The notes: generated from the sequence alone by a model not told the origin. Counted from the first letter of the stretch, positions 33,505 to 41,880 are shown. The stretch: 42,041 bases of DNA from Shinella sp. UYSO24 (GCA_902167985.1 CABHNZ010000034.1:1-42041); one strand, 5' to 3'. Program-made: numbers and translations.

Positions 33505-34737
33505 TCAGGCAACCGATTTTATATCGGAGGGGATCGATATCGTTGCGATAGCCGCAACGATAGAGGCGATGCCTGCCAGAACGAAAGTTGCGGACAAGGA
33601 CGACGTAATTACCATGCCGGCCAAGGCGGAACCGAGAGGGAAACCGGCCAGATTCAGGCTCATCGAAATCGACATGACGCGGCCGAGCTGTTGCGGATCG
33701 GTTCGACGCTGGCGAAGCGTCAGAAGAGCAACATCGATCGGACCGGACATGACGCCGGCAAGCATAAGGCCGATGGCAAGTCCGCCAAAACCAAACTTTG
33801 CAGCCACCGGCCATGCCGCCAAGGCCGTAATGACCATTCCGATCGCCATAATGTGACGCTCGCGACCGGTCGTTCGCAGGTGTCCTGCGAGAAGTGCGCC
33901 AATTCCGCCAGCAATCCCCATCGCAGCCCACAGGAAGCCTGTCACCGAGCTACCAACCGAGGCGTCATAATGGCTGGCGACGAAAACTGGAACCACAACA
34001 TAGAGCACGCCCCAGGTGACCTGGTACATCGAATAGGAGATGGCGAGACCCCTAAGCGTCGGTTGTCTGGCGACGATCTGAATACCTTCCACTGTCTGTT
34101 GCATGAACGAAATCTGTCTGGACGCCAATCCGGGAAGGAGCGGTACAAAGGACAGGCAGATGGCGGCAGCGGCGTAAGAGAAGGAGATCACCGACATCGC
34201 GCTTTCAGGCCCGAGCCAAGCGGCGACAATGCCGGCCATCGCGGGCCCGACGACATCGACGACGGCATAGATCGCTGTATCGAGCGCATTCGCACGATCG
34301 AGCGCATGGGAGGGCACCAGGCGAGGCAACAGCGTTCGCGTACCCGCCGCGCCCAACGGGCCGGCCAGAGAGAACAGGATTACCAGGAAAAGCAGAACTG
34401 GCGGCGTTGCCCAATCGAGCCAGCCAACGATGCAGATAGCGCCAATGAATGTTGCGCTGGCAATCATGTCGATCCTGACCGCGATCGTCGGACCTACGCG
34501 GTCGAGTAGAACGCCCGCGACCGGACTAACCAGCAAACCCGGAACGATTGCCGCGAACGTCAGCCAGCCGGCCAGTGCCGGTGAAGAGAACCGCGCGAGT
34601 ATAAACAGCACCAACGTAAGGATGAACATACGCCCGGCCAGACGAGACAAGGTTGCAGCACAGATGAGAGGCATCAAGCCGGGAGTTCTGATGAGTGCTC
34701 TGTATGAACTTTGCTGCTCCATGGGAATCTTCGTCAT
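33505..34737 (-). CDS. MFS transporter (EntS-like MFS_3 type)
   Basis: About 410 residues with twelve hydrophobic helices. It has GVLLDRVGPTIAVRIDM as a version of MFS motif A after helix 2, and the pattern GTRTLLPRLVPSHALDRANAL, which marks the MFS_3 group containing the enterobactin exporter EntS. The start could be ATG at 34737 (MTKIPMEQQ), 34722 or 34770; none has a strong ribosome site and 34737 is a compromise. It is predicted to export a small molecule. No biosynthesis genes are adjacent, so the cargo is unknown. Confidence 0.85.
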   Translation of the reverse strand: MTKIPMEQQSSYRALIRTPGLMPLICAATLSRLAGRMFILTLVLFILARFSSPALAGWLTFAAIVPGLLVSPVAGVLLDRVGPTIAVRIDMIASATFIGAICIVGWLDWATPPVLLFLVILFSLAGPLGAAGTRTLLPRLVPSHALDRANALDTAIYAVVDVVGPAMAGIVAAWLGPESAMSVISFSYAAAAICLSFVPLLPGLASRQISFMQQTVEGIQIVARQPTLRGLAISYSMYQVTWGVLYVVVPVFVASHYDASVGSSVTGFLWAAMGIAGGIGALLAGHLRTTGRERHIMAIGMVITALAAWPVAAKFGFGGLAIGLMLAGVMSGPIDVALLTLRQRRTDPQQLGRVMSISMSLNLAGFPLGSALAGMVITSSLSATFVLAGIASIVAAIATISIPSDIKSVA

Positions 34738-34824
34738 GACCGGAAGGACTGATAGCGCAGGCTCGGGCATCGCCCGATCACAGATTATATTGCATTGCCA
34801 TTGACGCCTGTACAACCATCAAAG

Positions 34825-35034
34825 TTAGCCGGCGCGCGGCCAAATGACAGCTTGCGCAACAATGACATCTTGTCCGTTGAACGTAGCGGCGGGAGAGCCG
34901 TGCAGTTGGAAGCCAAGATCCAGCGCCTCTGAAATACGGTGACAGAAAGTCGCGTCATCTTTGCCGGTCAGAAGGCGATATCGTGGGAGGTTATGGGGAG
35001 GTTTTGTTGCAACGAATTCGGAGGCATCTTTCAT
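34825..35034 (-). CDS. DUF1737 family small protein
   Basis: A 69-residue protein with YRLLTGKDDATFCHRISEAL, LGFQLHGSPAATFNGQDV and VAQAVIW, the full DUF1737 signature. Members are short and of unknown function. The N-terminal 15 residues (MKDASEFVATKPPHN) are extra compared with typical members. Its ATG overlaps the stop of the SDR remnant upstream (TGA at 35031-35033), indicating an old two-gene transcript. Confidence 0.8.
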   Translation of the reverse strand: MKDASEFVATKPPHNLPRYRLLTGKDDATFCHRISEALDLGFQLHGSPAATFNGQDVIVAQAVIWPRAG

Positions 35035-35177
35035 ATGTCGTCCAACATTTTTCCATATCTACGATCGTAAATCCCGCCTTGCCGTATTTGGCCGGCGGCG
35101 GCATAGACGGCACCGATGCCGGAGGACGCGCCAGTGACGATTGCAGTTCCTTGCTGTGACTTTTCAGTCTCGATCAT
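35031..35177 (-). pseudogene. SDR remnant (N-terminal cofactor motif only)
   Basis: A 48-codon frame starting MIETEKSQQGTAIVTGASSG and continuing IGAVYA, the N-terminus of a classical SDR with an intact TGASSGIG motif. The remaining 22 codons do not resemble an SDR and the frame stops inside the DUF1737 start. Some 200 residues are missing, so this is an internal-deletion product. An SDR is the common divergent partner of an HxlR regulator, and here the HxlR gene with its operators is still in place. Confidence 0.7.
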
Positions 35178-35206
35178 CAACTACGCCCTAGATAACGGTC
35201 GCAGAT

Positions 35207-35225
35207 AACTCTCATAATAAGAGTT
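35207..35225. promoter_or_regulatory. Candidate HxlR operator, copy 1
   Basis: AACTCTCATAATAAGAGTT is a near-perfect palindrome (16 of 18 paired positions) in the divergent promoter between the SDR remnant and hxlR. A second copy of similar sequence lies 24 bp away, centre to centre. Confidence 0.6.
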
Positions 35226-35230
35226 AGTTA

Positions 35231-35249
35231 AGCTCTTATCATCAGAGTT
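35231..35249. promoter_or_regulatory. Candidate HxlR operator, copy 2
   Basis: AGCTCTTATCATCAGAGTT is a weaker palindrome (14 of 18 paired positions) sharing the CTCT...AT.A.AGAGTT pattern with copy 1. It lies 52 bp before the HxlR start. Confidence 0.5.
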
Positions 35250-35300
35250 ACAACATGCTATCGCTGGCGCATCCGAAGCAAGTAGAGGCGAGCGAAAACG

Positions 35301-35882
35301 ATGCGGTCGAAAGGGTTCGAGGGAATGGCTTGCTCGATCGCCGCCGTGATGGGCGCGATCGGGGATCGGTGGGGTATGCTCATCATGCGGGACCTACTGC
35401 TCGGCATTCGCCGTTATGACGACCTGCGCCAATCAAGTGGTGTGACCAACGCCACCCTGTCGGACCGGCTGAAACTGCTGGAGGAAAACGGGCTCGTCGA
35501 GCGACGGCGGTATCAGACACGGCCCGAGCGGTTCGAATATCAGCCGACCGGAAGAGGTCGCGATCTCGGCCTCCTCATGCAGGCAATGGTGCAGATCGGC
35601 GACCAGTGGAACCTGTCCAACCTCGAAGGACCGCCCCTCGACTTCATCGACAGGCGAACGGGCCAATGCGTCAAATTGATTACCGTCAATCGGGAAACGA
35701 GTGGGCCAGTCGAGAGGGATCAGCTCGGCGTGCGGCCAGGGCGCGGCGCCGACGCGTTAATGACCTGGCGGCTCTCGCGGGGATCCGAACGCGCAGAGAC
35801 CTCTGCAGTCCGTTCCGGCCAAAGTCAGGGCGCGGACTATCCCGCAGTCCGGGATGACCATTCCTCCGCCAGAAGCCCGTAA
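35301..35882 (+). CDS. HxlR-family transcriptional regulator
   Basis: A 193-residue protein whose first 110 residues are an HxlR winged helix: CSIAAVMGAIGDRWGMLIMR, DLLLGIRRYDDLRQSSGVTN and LSDRLKLLEENGLVERRRY. The C-terminal part (GRGADALMTWRLSRG) is the tail found in the longer HxlR members, but the last 40 residues look unrelated and overlap the convergent GNAT gene by 46 bases. The stop may have been lost or shifted. It is divergent from the SDR remnant and is the likely binder of the two palindromes between them. These regulators often respond to aldehydes or quinones. Confidence 0.88.
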   Translation: MRSKGFEGMACSIAAVMGAIGDRWGMLIMRDLLLGIRRYDDLRQSSGVTNATLSDRLKLLEENGLVERRRYQTRPERFEYQPTGRGRDLGLLMQAMVQIGDQWNLSNLEGPPLDFIDRRTGQCVKLITVNRETSGPVERDQLGVRPGRGADALMTWRLSRGSERAETSAVRSGQSQGADYPAVRDDHSSARSP

Positions 35883-36396
35883 ATCAGAGAGTCCCGAACG
35901 CCGATATGCGTCTGCCATTCGGCCCGCAGGCGCCCTCCAGCGTGAAGCTGAGCCTCGTCAACAGCGCGATCGACGGCTGGTTGTCCGGATCGGTATCGGC
36001 GAAAATGCGCCGTTGTCCTTCGACGAATAATTGGTCGATCAGCATGGTGACAGCTTCGCGCGCATACCCATGCCCCTGTGCTTCGCGCGCAAGCAGATAG
36101 CCGATCTCGGACACACCTTCGCGTTTCTGGCCTGCCGCCACGAAGCCAACGGCAAGCTCTTCACCTGTTCGTACAATCGCCCATGAGCGCCAGTTCGATT
36201 GATCGTCGTTGGCGAAATACTCCCGCAAGTCCTCGACATGCTCAAAGGGTGCGCGAGACCACCACCGCATCATGTCTGGATCGGCCATCGTTAAAAACAA
36301 GGCGTCAGCGTCGGACGGACGGCGTGGGCGCAGTGTCAGGCGATGCGGCTTTGACGTGTCGCCGATCAAAGTCAGTGCCGCTTGTGGGAATGCCAT
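35837..36396 (-). pseudogene. GNAT N-acetyltransferase (RimJ-like), frameshifted near the end
   Basis: From ATG 36396 the protein shows LTLRPRRPSDADALFLTMAD, the acetyl-CoA site YLLAREAQGHGYAREAVTML and ADTDPDNQPSIALLTRLSF, the RimJ/RimL type. Near 35938 the frame shifts; as given it ends RISAFGTL at 35884. Restoring one C (GGCCGCC from GGCGCC) gives the expected ending LRAEWQTHIGVRDSLIYGLL with a stop at 35837-35839. The corrected protein is about 186 residues. Its acceptor is unknown. Confidence 0.82.
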
Positions 36397-36398
36397 TC

Positions 36399-37330
36399 TT
36401 ACTTCCTTTCCGAATGCGTATGCGGTGCAAGACGGCTAGACTCGATCAGGCTTGGGAGTTCACGCTCGAACAGGGTCGCAAGCGTCCGGACTCGAGATGG
36501 GATCGGTCGGGTCGCCGAATAAAGAAGATGAAGGTCAAAGCCGGGCAACCCGAAGTCCGGCAGGATGCGCCTGAGGCGCCCGGCGGCGAGGTCATCGGAG
36601 CAAACGGGCTCCTGCAAGACACCAATTGCCCCGCCGTCGAGCAGTATGGCGTGCAAAGGCCGCCAGTTGCTCATGGTCATGACGATGTCGACCGGCGCCG
36701 ACGTCAGTCCCCCATCAGCCGTTTGCAAGGGAAGACGGCCATTGTTGAACAGACCAGACACGCGCGCGAAGGGGTGGCGGATAAGCTCCGCGGCGTCATC
36801 GGCGCGCCATAACGCTCAAGATATCCGGGTGAAGCAACCACAACGCGGGAAACATGGCCCAGCTTACGTGCCACGAAGTTGCCCTCGCCGGGATCGCCCA
36901 GCCGGAGCGAAATATCCACCCCCTCGGTGGTCGGATCGACGATCCGGTCATTGAGTACCAGATCCACCTTAAGTTCAGGATGACGATTGCGAAGCTCGAG
37001 CAGAATGGAGGGTAACACGACCTCCCCCAACCCGTAGGGCGCCGCGATCCTCAATGTGCCGCGTAACGGCATACCTTCCTGCACGCTGGCGAGCGCATCA
37101 TCGGCAGCTTCAATGGCGATCTTGCACCGTTCGTAGAACACCGCGCCGACATCCGTCACGGAAATCGTGCGCGTGTTCCGCCGCAACAGGCGTGTGCCGA
37201 AATCGGCCTCGAGTCGCTCGATCCGCTCGCTCACGGCCGGCTGGCCTATACCGAGATCGCGAGCGGCTGCAGACATGCTGCCGCGCTCTACTACCCGCAC
37301 ATAAACCCGCATTGCCGCCAGATAATCCAT
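36399..37330 (-). pseudogene. LysR-family regulator, one frameshift
   Basis: The N-terminal 170 residues read as a LysR protein of the YafC/CrgA-like group (AMRVYVRVVERGSMSAAARD, then LGIGQPAVSERIERLEADFG). Near 36809 the frame breaks. Restoring one G (CCGGATGAC) gives DDAAELIRHPFARVSGLFNN and the rest of the effector domain through ILPDFGLPGFDLHLLYSATR. The corrected length is 310 residues, typical for the family. It is divergent from the AttM-like lactonase and a perfect 21-bp palindrome lies nine bases before its start, so it is the probable lactonase regulator. Confidence 0.85.
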
Positions 37331-37338
37331 GTCGATAT

Positions 37339-37359
37339 TTTATCGGATCATCCGATAAA
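37339..37359. promoter_or_regulatory. Perfect 21-bp palindrome, candidate LysR operator
   Basis: Arms TTTATCGGAT (37339-37348) and ATCCGATAAA (37350-37359) are exact complements around a single central C. It contains the T-N11-A spacing of LysR boxes. It lies between the LysR gene and the AttM-like lactonase, close to the LysR start, which suits autoregulation with activation of the lactonase. Confidence 0.7.
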
Positions 37360-37447
37360 TGAAAGCGGATTGAGCTGCCTACCGATCGGGCCATCCATCA
37401 TGCAAACTGCGCTCCGCAACTTCAACCGATCACGGCGTGACAGGCTC

Positions 37448-38239
37448 ATGAGCAACATCAAGCTTTACATGTTTCAGTCGGGCACTCAGCAATGCAAGGT
37501 GCACGATATCAAGATGAACCGGGGCAACGGCGCCGATTACGAAATACCGGTCCCCTGGTTTCTCCTCGTTCATCCCAAGGGCAACGTTGTCATAGACGGC
37601 GGCCTGGCGGCCGAGGGACTGGCCGATCCGCGCGGCTACTGGGGCGCCTCCGTCGATTCCTACAAACCCGTCATGGCCGAAAGCCAGGGTTGCGTTGCGC
37701 AATTGGCGATGCTCGGGTTATTGCCTGAGGACGTCAGCTTTGTCGTGCTTTCTCACCTTCATTCGGATCACACCGGCGCAATTGGACGCTTTCCCCGCGC
37801 AAAACACATCGCTCAGCGACGGGAATATGAGTATGCCTTCACGCCCGATTGGTTCGCCGCCGGTGCGTATGCGCGCAAGGACTTCGACCGCCCCGGTCTG
37901 AGTTGGCAATTCCTGGAAGGCGACGCGTCCGATCACTATGACCTGTTCGGTGACGGCGTCCTTCAGATAGTTTTCACCCCGGGACATACTCTTGGTCACC
38001 AATCCATTCTCGTGACCCTCCCCAACAATGGCTCCATCTTGCTGGCCGCCGACGCGGTGTATACGATGGATCACTGGCACGAGAAGGCGCTGCCTGGGTT
38101 TCTCGCCTCCGCCGTGGATACCGTGCGGTCGGTGCGTAAATTGCGCGCCCTCGCCGAGCGGGTGGGAGCAACTCTTGTCCCGGGTCATGATCCGGAGATG
38201 TGGTCGCAATTCATGCTTGCACCGGACTTTTATGATTGA
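37448..38239 (+). CDS. attM: AttM/BlcC-like N-acyl-homoserine lactonase
   Basis: A 263-residue metallo-beta-lactamase-fold lactonase. The metal site is LSHLHSDHTG with H103, H105, D107 and H108. Other stretches close to the Agrobacterium enzyme as I remember it are KMNRGNGADYEIPVP, EYEYAFTPDWFA, FTPGHTLGHQSILV, HWHEKALPGFLAS and TLVPGHDPEMW. Family members open the lactone ring of acyl-homoserine lactones and of gamma-butyrolactone, which links quorum quenching to lactone metabolism. In Agrobacterium the gene sits with blcA and blcB under an IclR regulator; here it is single and faces a LysR gene. The ATG at 37448 fits the family N-terminus; the ribosome site is weak. Confidence 0.9.
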   Translation: MSNIKLYMFQSGTQQCKVHDIKMNRGNGADYEIPVPWFLLVHPKGNVVIDGGLAAEGLADPRGYWGASVDSYKPVMAESQGCVAQLAMLGLLPEDVSFVVLSHLHSDHTGAIGRFPRAKHIAQRREYEYAFTPDWFAAGAYARKDFDRPGLSWQFLEGDASDHYDLFGDGVLQIVFTPGHTLGHQSILVTLPNNGSILLAADAVYTMDHWHEKALPGFLASAVDTVRSVRKLRALAERVGATLVPGHDPEMWSQFMLAPDFYD

Positions 38240-38277
38240 GTGAAGTCAAATGACCGTTCCCGCAATTGTCATGCACG

Positions 38278-39171
38278 TCATGAACGCCGATGCCCGACGG
38301 AAGGCTCTCCCTGGAAGTGAGCGTATATGTGGTCCGCGAAGGCGCGCACTCTCGGTACCATGTCGGCCCGATTTGGAAACGTCAGGTTGAGCCGCGTTGG
38401 GCGGAGCATGGCTTGCGGAAGAAGCGATTCGACGCTCCCATTCATAATGGCGTCTTGGCATAGGCCCTGCGGTAGTAGAGCGACACCGAAGCCGCTCAAC
38501 ATTAGATCCCGCGCCATGGCATGACTATCGACCTCGATCGCACCAGCAGGGAGGAAAACACCATCCAGGACATGCTTTTCAAGATACGCGCGCAGGGCTG
38601 GTTGCGGCGAAATGAACCCCGCCAGATCGCCAACTTCTTCCGGCCGCCCGTTCCGGCCCAGCCACGATGTGCTGGCATAAAATGCCCATTCGATGTCGAG
38701 CAGCCGGCGTTCGATCGCGGTTTGGGCAGGGCTCGCGCCAACTCTGATCGCGACGTCGATGTTGTCCTGAACAAGGTCAAGCACTGCGTTTGTCGACATG
38801 ATCTGGAACCGAGCCGCCGAATGGGCCTGCGTGAAGCTAGTGATCGCACTCGCCAGCAACGTGGTGGGAAAATCTGCTGGGATTGTTAGCCTGATCAGAC
38901 CGCCCAGTGCGCCATCCTCGATTTGCAGCTCATCAAGTGCCTGGACGAGAACATCTACCGGACCCGATGCCTTGTCATAAAGGCGCTGCCCCTCGTCTGT
39001 CAGGGCAAAGGAACGGGTCGATCGCTTGAGCAACCGAACCCCTAACGTTTCTTCGAGCATCCTGACCTGAAGGCTCACCGTCGAACGCGGCGTGCCCGTG
39101 TGCCGCGCCGCTGCGGTAAACCCGCCAGCACGAACCACTTCGAGAAAGGTCTGGATCGGATCAAGCTTCAT
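38278..39171 (-). CDS. LysR-family regulator
   Basis: About 297 residues starting MKLDPIQTFLEVVRAGGFTA (a second ATG three bases earlier is equal). The HTH reads AARHTGTPRSTVSLQVRMLE and the effector domain shows GLIRLTIPADFPTTLLASAI and LSGFGVALLPQGLCQ. It is intact. It is divergent from the cupin gene at 39270, its likely target, with a TGGCA-N5-TGCCA site between. It converges on the lactonase gene. Confidence 0.9.
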   Translation of the reverse strand: MKLDPIQTFLEVVRAGGFTAAARHTGTPRSTVSLQVRMLEETLGVRLLKRSTRSFALTDEGQRLYDKASGPVDVLVQALDELQIEDGALGGLIRLTIPADFPTTLLASAITSFTQAHSAARFQIMSTNAVLDLVQDNIDVAIRVGASPAQTAIERRLLDIEWAFYASTSWLGRNGRPEEVGDLAGFISPQPALRAYLEKHVLDGVFLPAGAIEVDSHAMARDLMLSGFGVALLPQGLCQDAIMNGSVESLLPQAMLRPTRLNLTFPNRADMVPRVRAFADHIYAHFQGEPSVGHRRS

Positions 39172-39196
39172 CATTGTCCAGAATGATAGATGATGA

Positions 39197-39211
39197 TGGC
39201 AGTATTTGCCA
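39197..39211. promoter_or_regulatory. Candidate LysR box between LysR and cupin genes
   Basis: TGGCAGTATTTGCCA has perfect 5-bp arms around five bases, the T-N13-A form of LysR sites. A second symmetric stretch ATCATT-N6-AATGAT lies next to it at 39170-39187 over the LysR start codon. Confidence 0.45.
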
Positions 39212-39269
39212 GATGATCGTGCGTTCTCTGATGAGCTACAGTGGGACCGGATCATAAGGAGACCACATC

Positions 39270-39731
39270 ATGGACCGCACCCCTCATCTCACCGCGCCTT
39301 CAAGCGGCGTACTCTCATCTCACGCCACCGCCCGCTTCTCCGGTATCGATGCCGAAATCCTGCTCGGTGGCGAAGCTGCACCCATGACCGTCATGGCGAT
39401 GACGGTCCAACCGGACCAGGGTGCACCGGCGCACATTTCGTTTGAGGAGGACAAGGTCTTCTGCATCAGCGAAGGGCGCTTGCTGTTCCTGGTCGATGTG
39501 CAGAAGCTCGAGGTGAAAGAAGGAGATCGGCTCTTCGTCGCCAAAGGTGTCGCCCATGGCTTTTCCGCGATGGGAGGCGTGGCGCGCATGATTTTGGTAT
39601 CGACACCCGCACGCCATGATCGCTTTTTCCAGGCCATGGACGCCCTGCCGGTGCCGCATGACCTCAACCACGTCCAGGCCGTCTGCGAAACGTTCGGCCA
39701 AGCCATCGTCGGCCCGGTCGTGACTTCGTAA
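39270..39731 (+). CDS. Cupin-domain protein
   Basis: A 153-residue single-domain cupin. The barrel spans about residues 40-110 with APAHISFEEDKVFCISEGRL as motif 1, although one of the usual two histidines is replaced (H-x5-E-D), and AKGVAHGFSAMGG as motif 2. Metal binding is possible through these residues but weaker than in dioxygenase cupins. AAGGAG lies eight bases before the ATG. It faces the LysR at 39171 and is probably induced by it. Activity is unknown. Confidence 0.88.
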   Translation: MDRTPHLTAPSSGVLSSHATARFSGIDAEILLGGEAAPMTVMAMTVQPDQGAPAHISFEEDKVFCISEGRLLFLVDVQKLEVKEGDRLFVAKGVAHGFSAMGGVARMILVSTPARHDRFFQAMDALPVPHDLNHVQAVCETFGQAIVGPVVTS

Positions 39732-39793
39732 AGTCGACTGGTACAGGAATGGGAGGGTAACAATCGGCGTCACCCTTAAACCCTGCGAAGCCG

Positions 39794-40702
39794 TCAGGTT
39801 CCTTCATGACATGACCGGCCTTTCATCACATCGCACATCGCGTCGATGATCCGTATCTCGAATTCGCGCGGCAGATCATGTCCCATGCCATCGATCGGCA
39901 GGTAAACCGCATTCGGTATCGAGAGCGCCGTATCCTGACCGCAGGCGGGCGGAATCAATGGATCATCCGTTCCGTGGATGACGAGTGTCGGTACCGTGAT
40001 GTTTGCAAGTCGTGCTCGCCGGTCTCCAGCCACCGCCATGGCAGCGATCTGCCGCGCGGTGCCGCCCGGATCGAAACAACGCCGTACTTCTTCCAAGAGA
40101 ACGGTGCGATGAGCATCTTCATCGAGGGGATAACCCGTGCCCGCGATTCTGCGTGCAAACGCGAGACGCACCGCCAGAAAGCCTTCTGGATCGATCATAG
40201 GATCAGGCGCGGGGCGCATCATCATCGCCATGACATCGGGTGCAGCCTGCGGCAGGGCCGGATTGCCGGTGCTCGACATGATCGACGTCAGGGAAAGGAC
40301 CCGATCGGCATGATCGCCCGCGAGGACCTGCGCGATCATGCCCCCCATCGAGCGTCCAACGACATGAGCCTTGGCAATCCCCAGCGCATCAAGGAGGCCG
40401 ATCGCATCCGCCGCCATGTCGTAAAGCGTATAAGGCACGTCGGGTCTGCGCCCGGCCATCAGGGCAGCTGCGAGCGCGCCGAAATCCGGGGCGGGCGAAG
40501 TGCGGAAATGGGTCGAGCAGCCTGCATCCCGGTTGTCGAAGCGGATCACGCGATAGCCTCTGGCGGCCAACCCCTTACAGAAGGGCTCGGACCAGCGCAT
40601 CATCTGCGTTCCGAGCCCCGAAATCAGCAGGATCGGTTCCGCATCGGCATGGCCGTAACTGTTCCAAGCAAGTTCGATGCCATTGGCCTTTACAATATTC
40701 AT
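39794..40702 (-). CDS. Alpha/beta hydrolase
   Basis: A 302-residue alpha/beta hydrolase. It shows EPILLISGLGTQMMRWSEPF (with SGLG in place of HG), IRFDNRDAGCSTHF, the nucleophile S118 in GRSMGG, the acid in VIHGTDDPLIPP and the His in DGMGHDLP. The FDNRD..GxS pattern marks the group containing aclacinomycin methylesterase-like and pimeloyl-ester-like hydrolases. Its ATG overlaps the stop of the DUF1330 gene upstream (ATGA), so the two are coupled. The substrate is not known. Confidence 0.9.
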   Translation of the reverse strand: MNIVKANGIELAWNSYGHADAEPILLISGLGTQMMRWSEPFCKGLAARGYRVIRFDNRDAGCSTHFRTSPAPDFGALAAALMAGRRPDVPYTLYDMAADAIGLLDALGIAKAHVVGRSMGGMIAQVLAGDHADRVLSLTSIMSSTGNPALPQAAPDVMAMMMRPAPDPMIDPEGFLAVRLAFARRIAGTGYPLDEDAHRTVLLEEVRRCFDPGGTARQIAAMAVAGDRRARLANITVPTLVIHGTDDPLIPPACGQDTALSIPNAVYLPIDGMGHDLPREFEIRIIDAMCDVMKGRSCHEGT

Positions 40703-41154
40703 GGTCTCATTCCTGCGCCGGGTAGCGGCATTTCGGACAGCGGCAGAAGTCGTGAATCCGTCACCGCGGCCGTACGATGACCGAGCCCCGCCAGATACTC
40801 CGCATGGCTGGCGAAGGAGAGGAAGGACGCGGCACTGGCTTGCCTGATCAGCATCGCCATATCCCAGCGTTCGTCGCCGGGGCCGATCAGGAGGGGGCCG
40901 CCTTGGCCAAGAAACAGGATATCGCCGCCGGTCTTCCGCAAAATGGGCAGTGTATGCTCAATATAGCGATCGAAAGCCTCAGCGCCGCTGATCGGCTTGG
41001 CAGGTGCCAGATCGGGGTGGCCCGAATAATCGGCGATATCCCTGAAGCGCAGCAGGTTAAGCATCACGACGGGGCCGGCAAGATCGCGCTGTACGAACGT
41101 GCGGCCGGCTTCCTGTGTCGGTTCTAGGTAGGAAATGGTTTCGGTTTTCGTCAT
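40699..41154 (-). CDS. DUF1330 family protein
   Basis: About 151 residues from ATG 41154 (MTKTETISYLEPT). Features of DUF1330 are GPVVMLNLLRFRDIADYSGH, SGAEAFDRYIEHTLPIL and the end of the ferredoxin-like domain WDMAMLIRQASAASFLSFAS. Such small proteins are dimeric alpha/beta barrels without an assigned reaction. The upstream in-frame codons are not family-like, so 41154 is preferred. It is followed by the overlapping alpha/beta hydrolase and lies downstream of DUF2239 on the same strand, probably one operon. Confidence 0.85.
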   Translation of the reverse strand: MTKTETISYLEPTQEAGRTFVQRDLAGPVVMLNLLRFRDIADYSGHPDLAPAKPISGAEAFDRYIEHTLPILRKTGGDILFLGQGGPLLIGPGDERWDMAMLIRQASAASFLSFASHAEYLAGLGHRTAAVTDSRLLPLSEMPLPGAGMRP

Positions 41155-41176
41155 CGGCGTTCCGTTGAAAAGCTGA

Positions 41177-41811
41177 TTAAGCGCTTTGGTCGTCCCCCGC
41201 ATCGAACGCGAGACGCAGCGCATAGGTGCGAATGTCTTCAGGCCATGCAGCGATGCGTTCTTCCAGTGCTGGTCGATCGTCTGCGAAGAGGGCCCGGGTC
41301 GCTTCTTCGTAGCCGGGCAGATCGCCGGCGATCGCCTGCATGAAGTGGTAGGCGGCGTCTTGGGCTGCCCGTCGGCGCGCGCTCGCCCCTTTCCGCGCCC
41401 CTTCGACCAGACGCCTCAGTGTTGCCGACGCACCGCCCAGCTGCTCCCCCAGCCACTCCCACTGTCGGGGTAGCAAGGTTACCTCGCGGGCGACAACGCC
41501 GAGCTTTGGCCGACCACGCGTTTCTGGATATGCATTTCCTCCGGGCCCGTCGAGCCGGGCGTGATGTCAATTTTGGGACGGTGGCGTCCTGCGTAGGCCT
41601 TCGGAGGTTGCGATAACCGTTCAAGAACTTCCGCATCGCTTCCCTCCAGGTCGAGGTCAATCAGGCGCCCCGTTGCATCATCGAAGACGAGGACCATGTC
41701 GGCCACACTCGGGGAGCGCTTTACTGCCAAAGCCACCTCGGGCAAGGGGCCGCTCAGAAGCAGTCTTTGCCCAGCAAACGCTGTGCAGAGCTTAGCAGCA
41801 GGATCGAACAT
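41177..41811 (-). pseudogene. DUF2239 family protein, one frameshift
   Basis: From ATG 41811 the first frame shows AKLCTAFAGQRLLLSGPLPE and DMVLVFDDATGRLIDLDLEG, then breaks near 41510. The next frame continues GRPKLGVVAREVTLLPRQWE, RRRAAQDAAYHFMQAIAGDL and WPEDIRTYALRLAF to a stop at 41177. Restoring one C (CGCCGT from CGCGT) gives about 211 residues, the normal DUF2239 length. The family is of unknown function. It heads the DUF2239, DUF1330, hydrolase group, and paired CCCGG-containing palindromes lie upstream. Confidence 0.82.
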
Positions 41812-41842
41812 AACGCATTCCCGTTGATAGAAGCGCGCTTAA

Positions 41843-41880
41843 TACCCGGATAAAATCGCCACGTCAATTATGCCCGGGTA
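41843..41880. promoter_or_regulatory. Two imperfect TACCCGGGTA-type sites upstream of DUF2239
   Basis: TACCCGGATA (41843-41852) and TGCCCGGGTA (41871-41880) are each 8/10 palindromes, 28 bp apart centre to centre, about 32-70 bp before the DUF2239 start. Each is followed by an A-rich run. They could be operator copies for a regulator outside the window. Confidence 0.4.

Noticed and set aside
39878..40780. 300-codon plus-strand frame opposite the alpha/beta hydrolase
   Set aside because: Antisense shadow; the minus strand shows a full catalytic triad.
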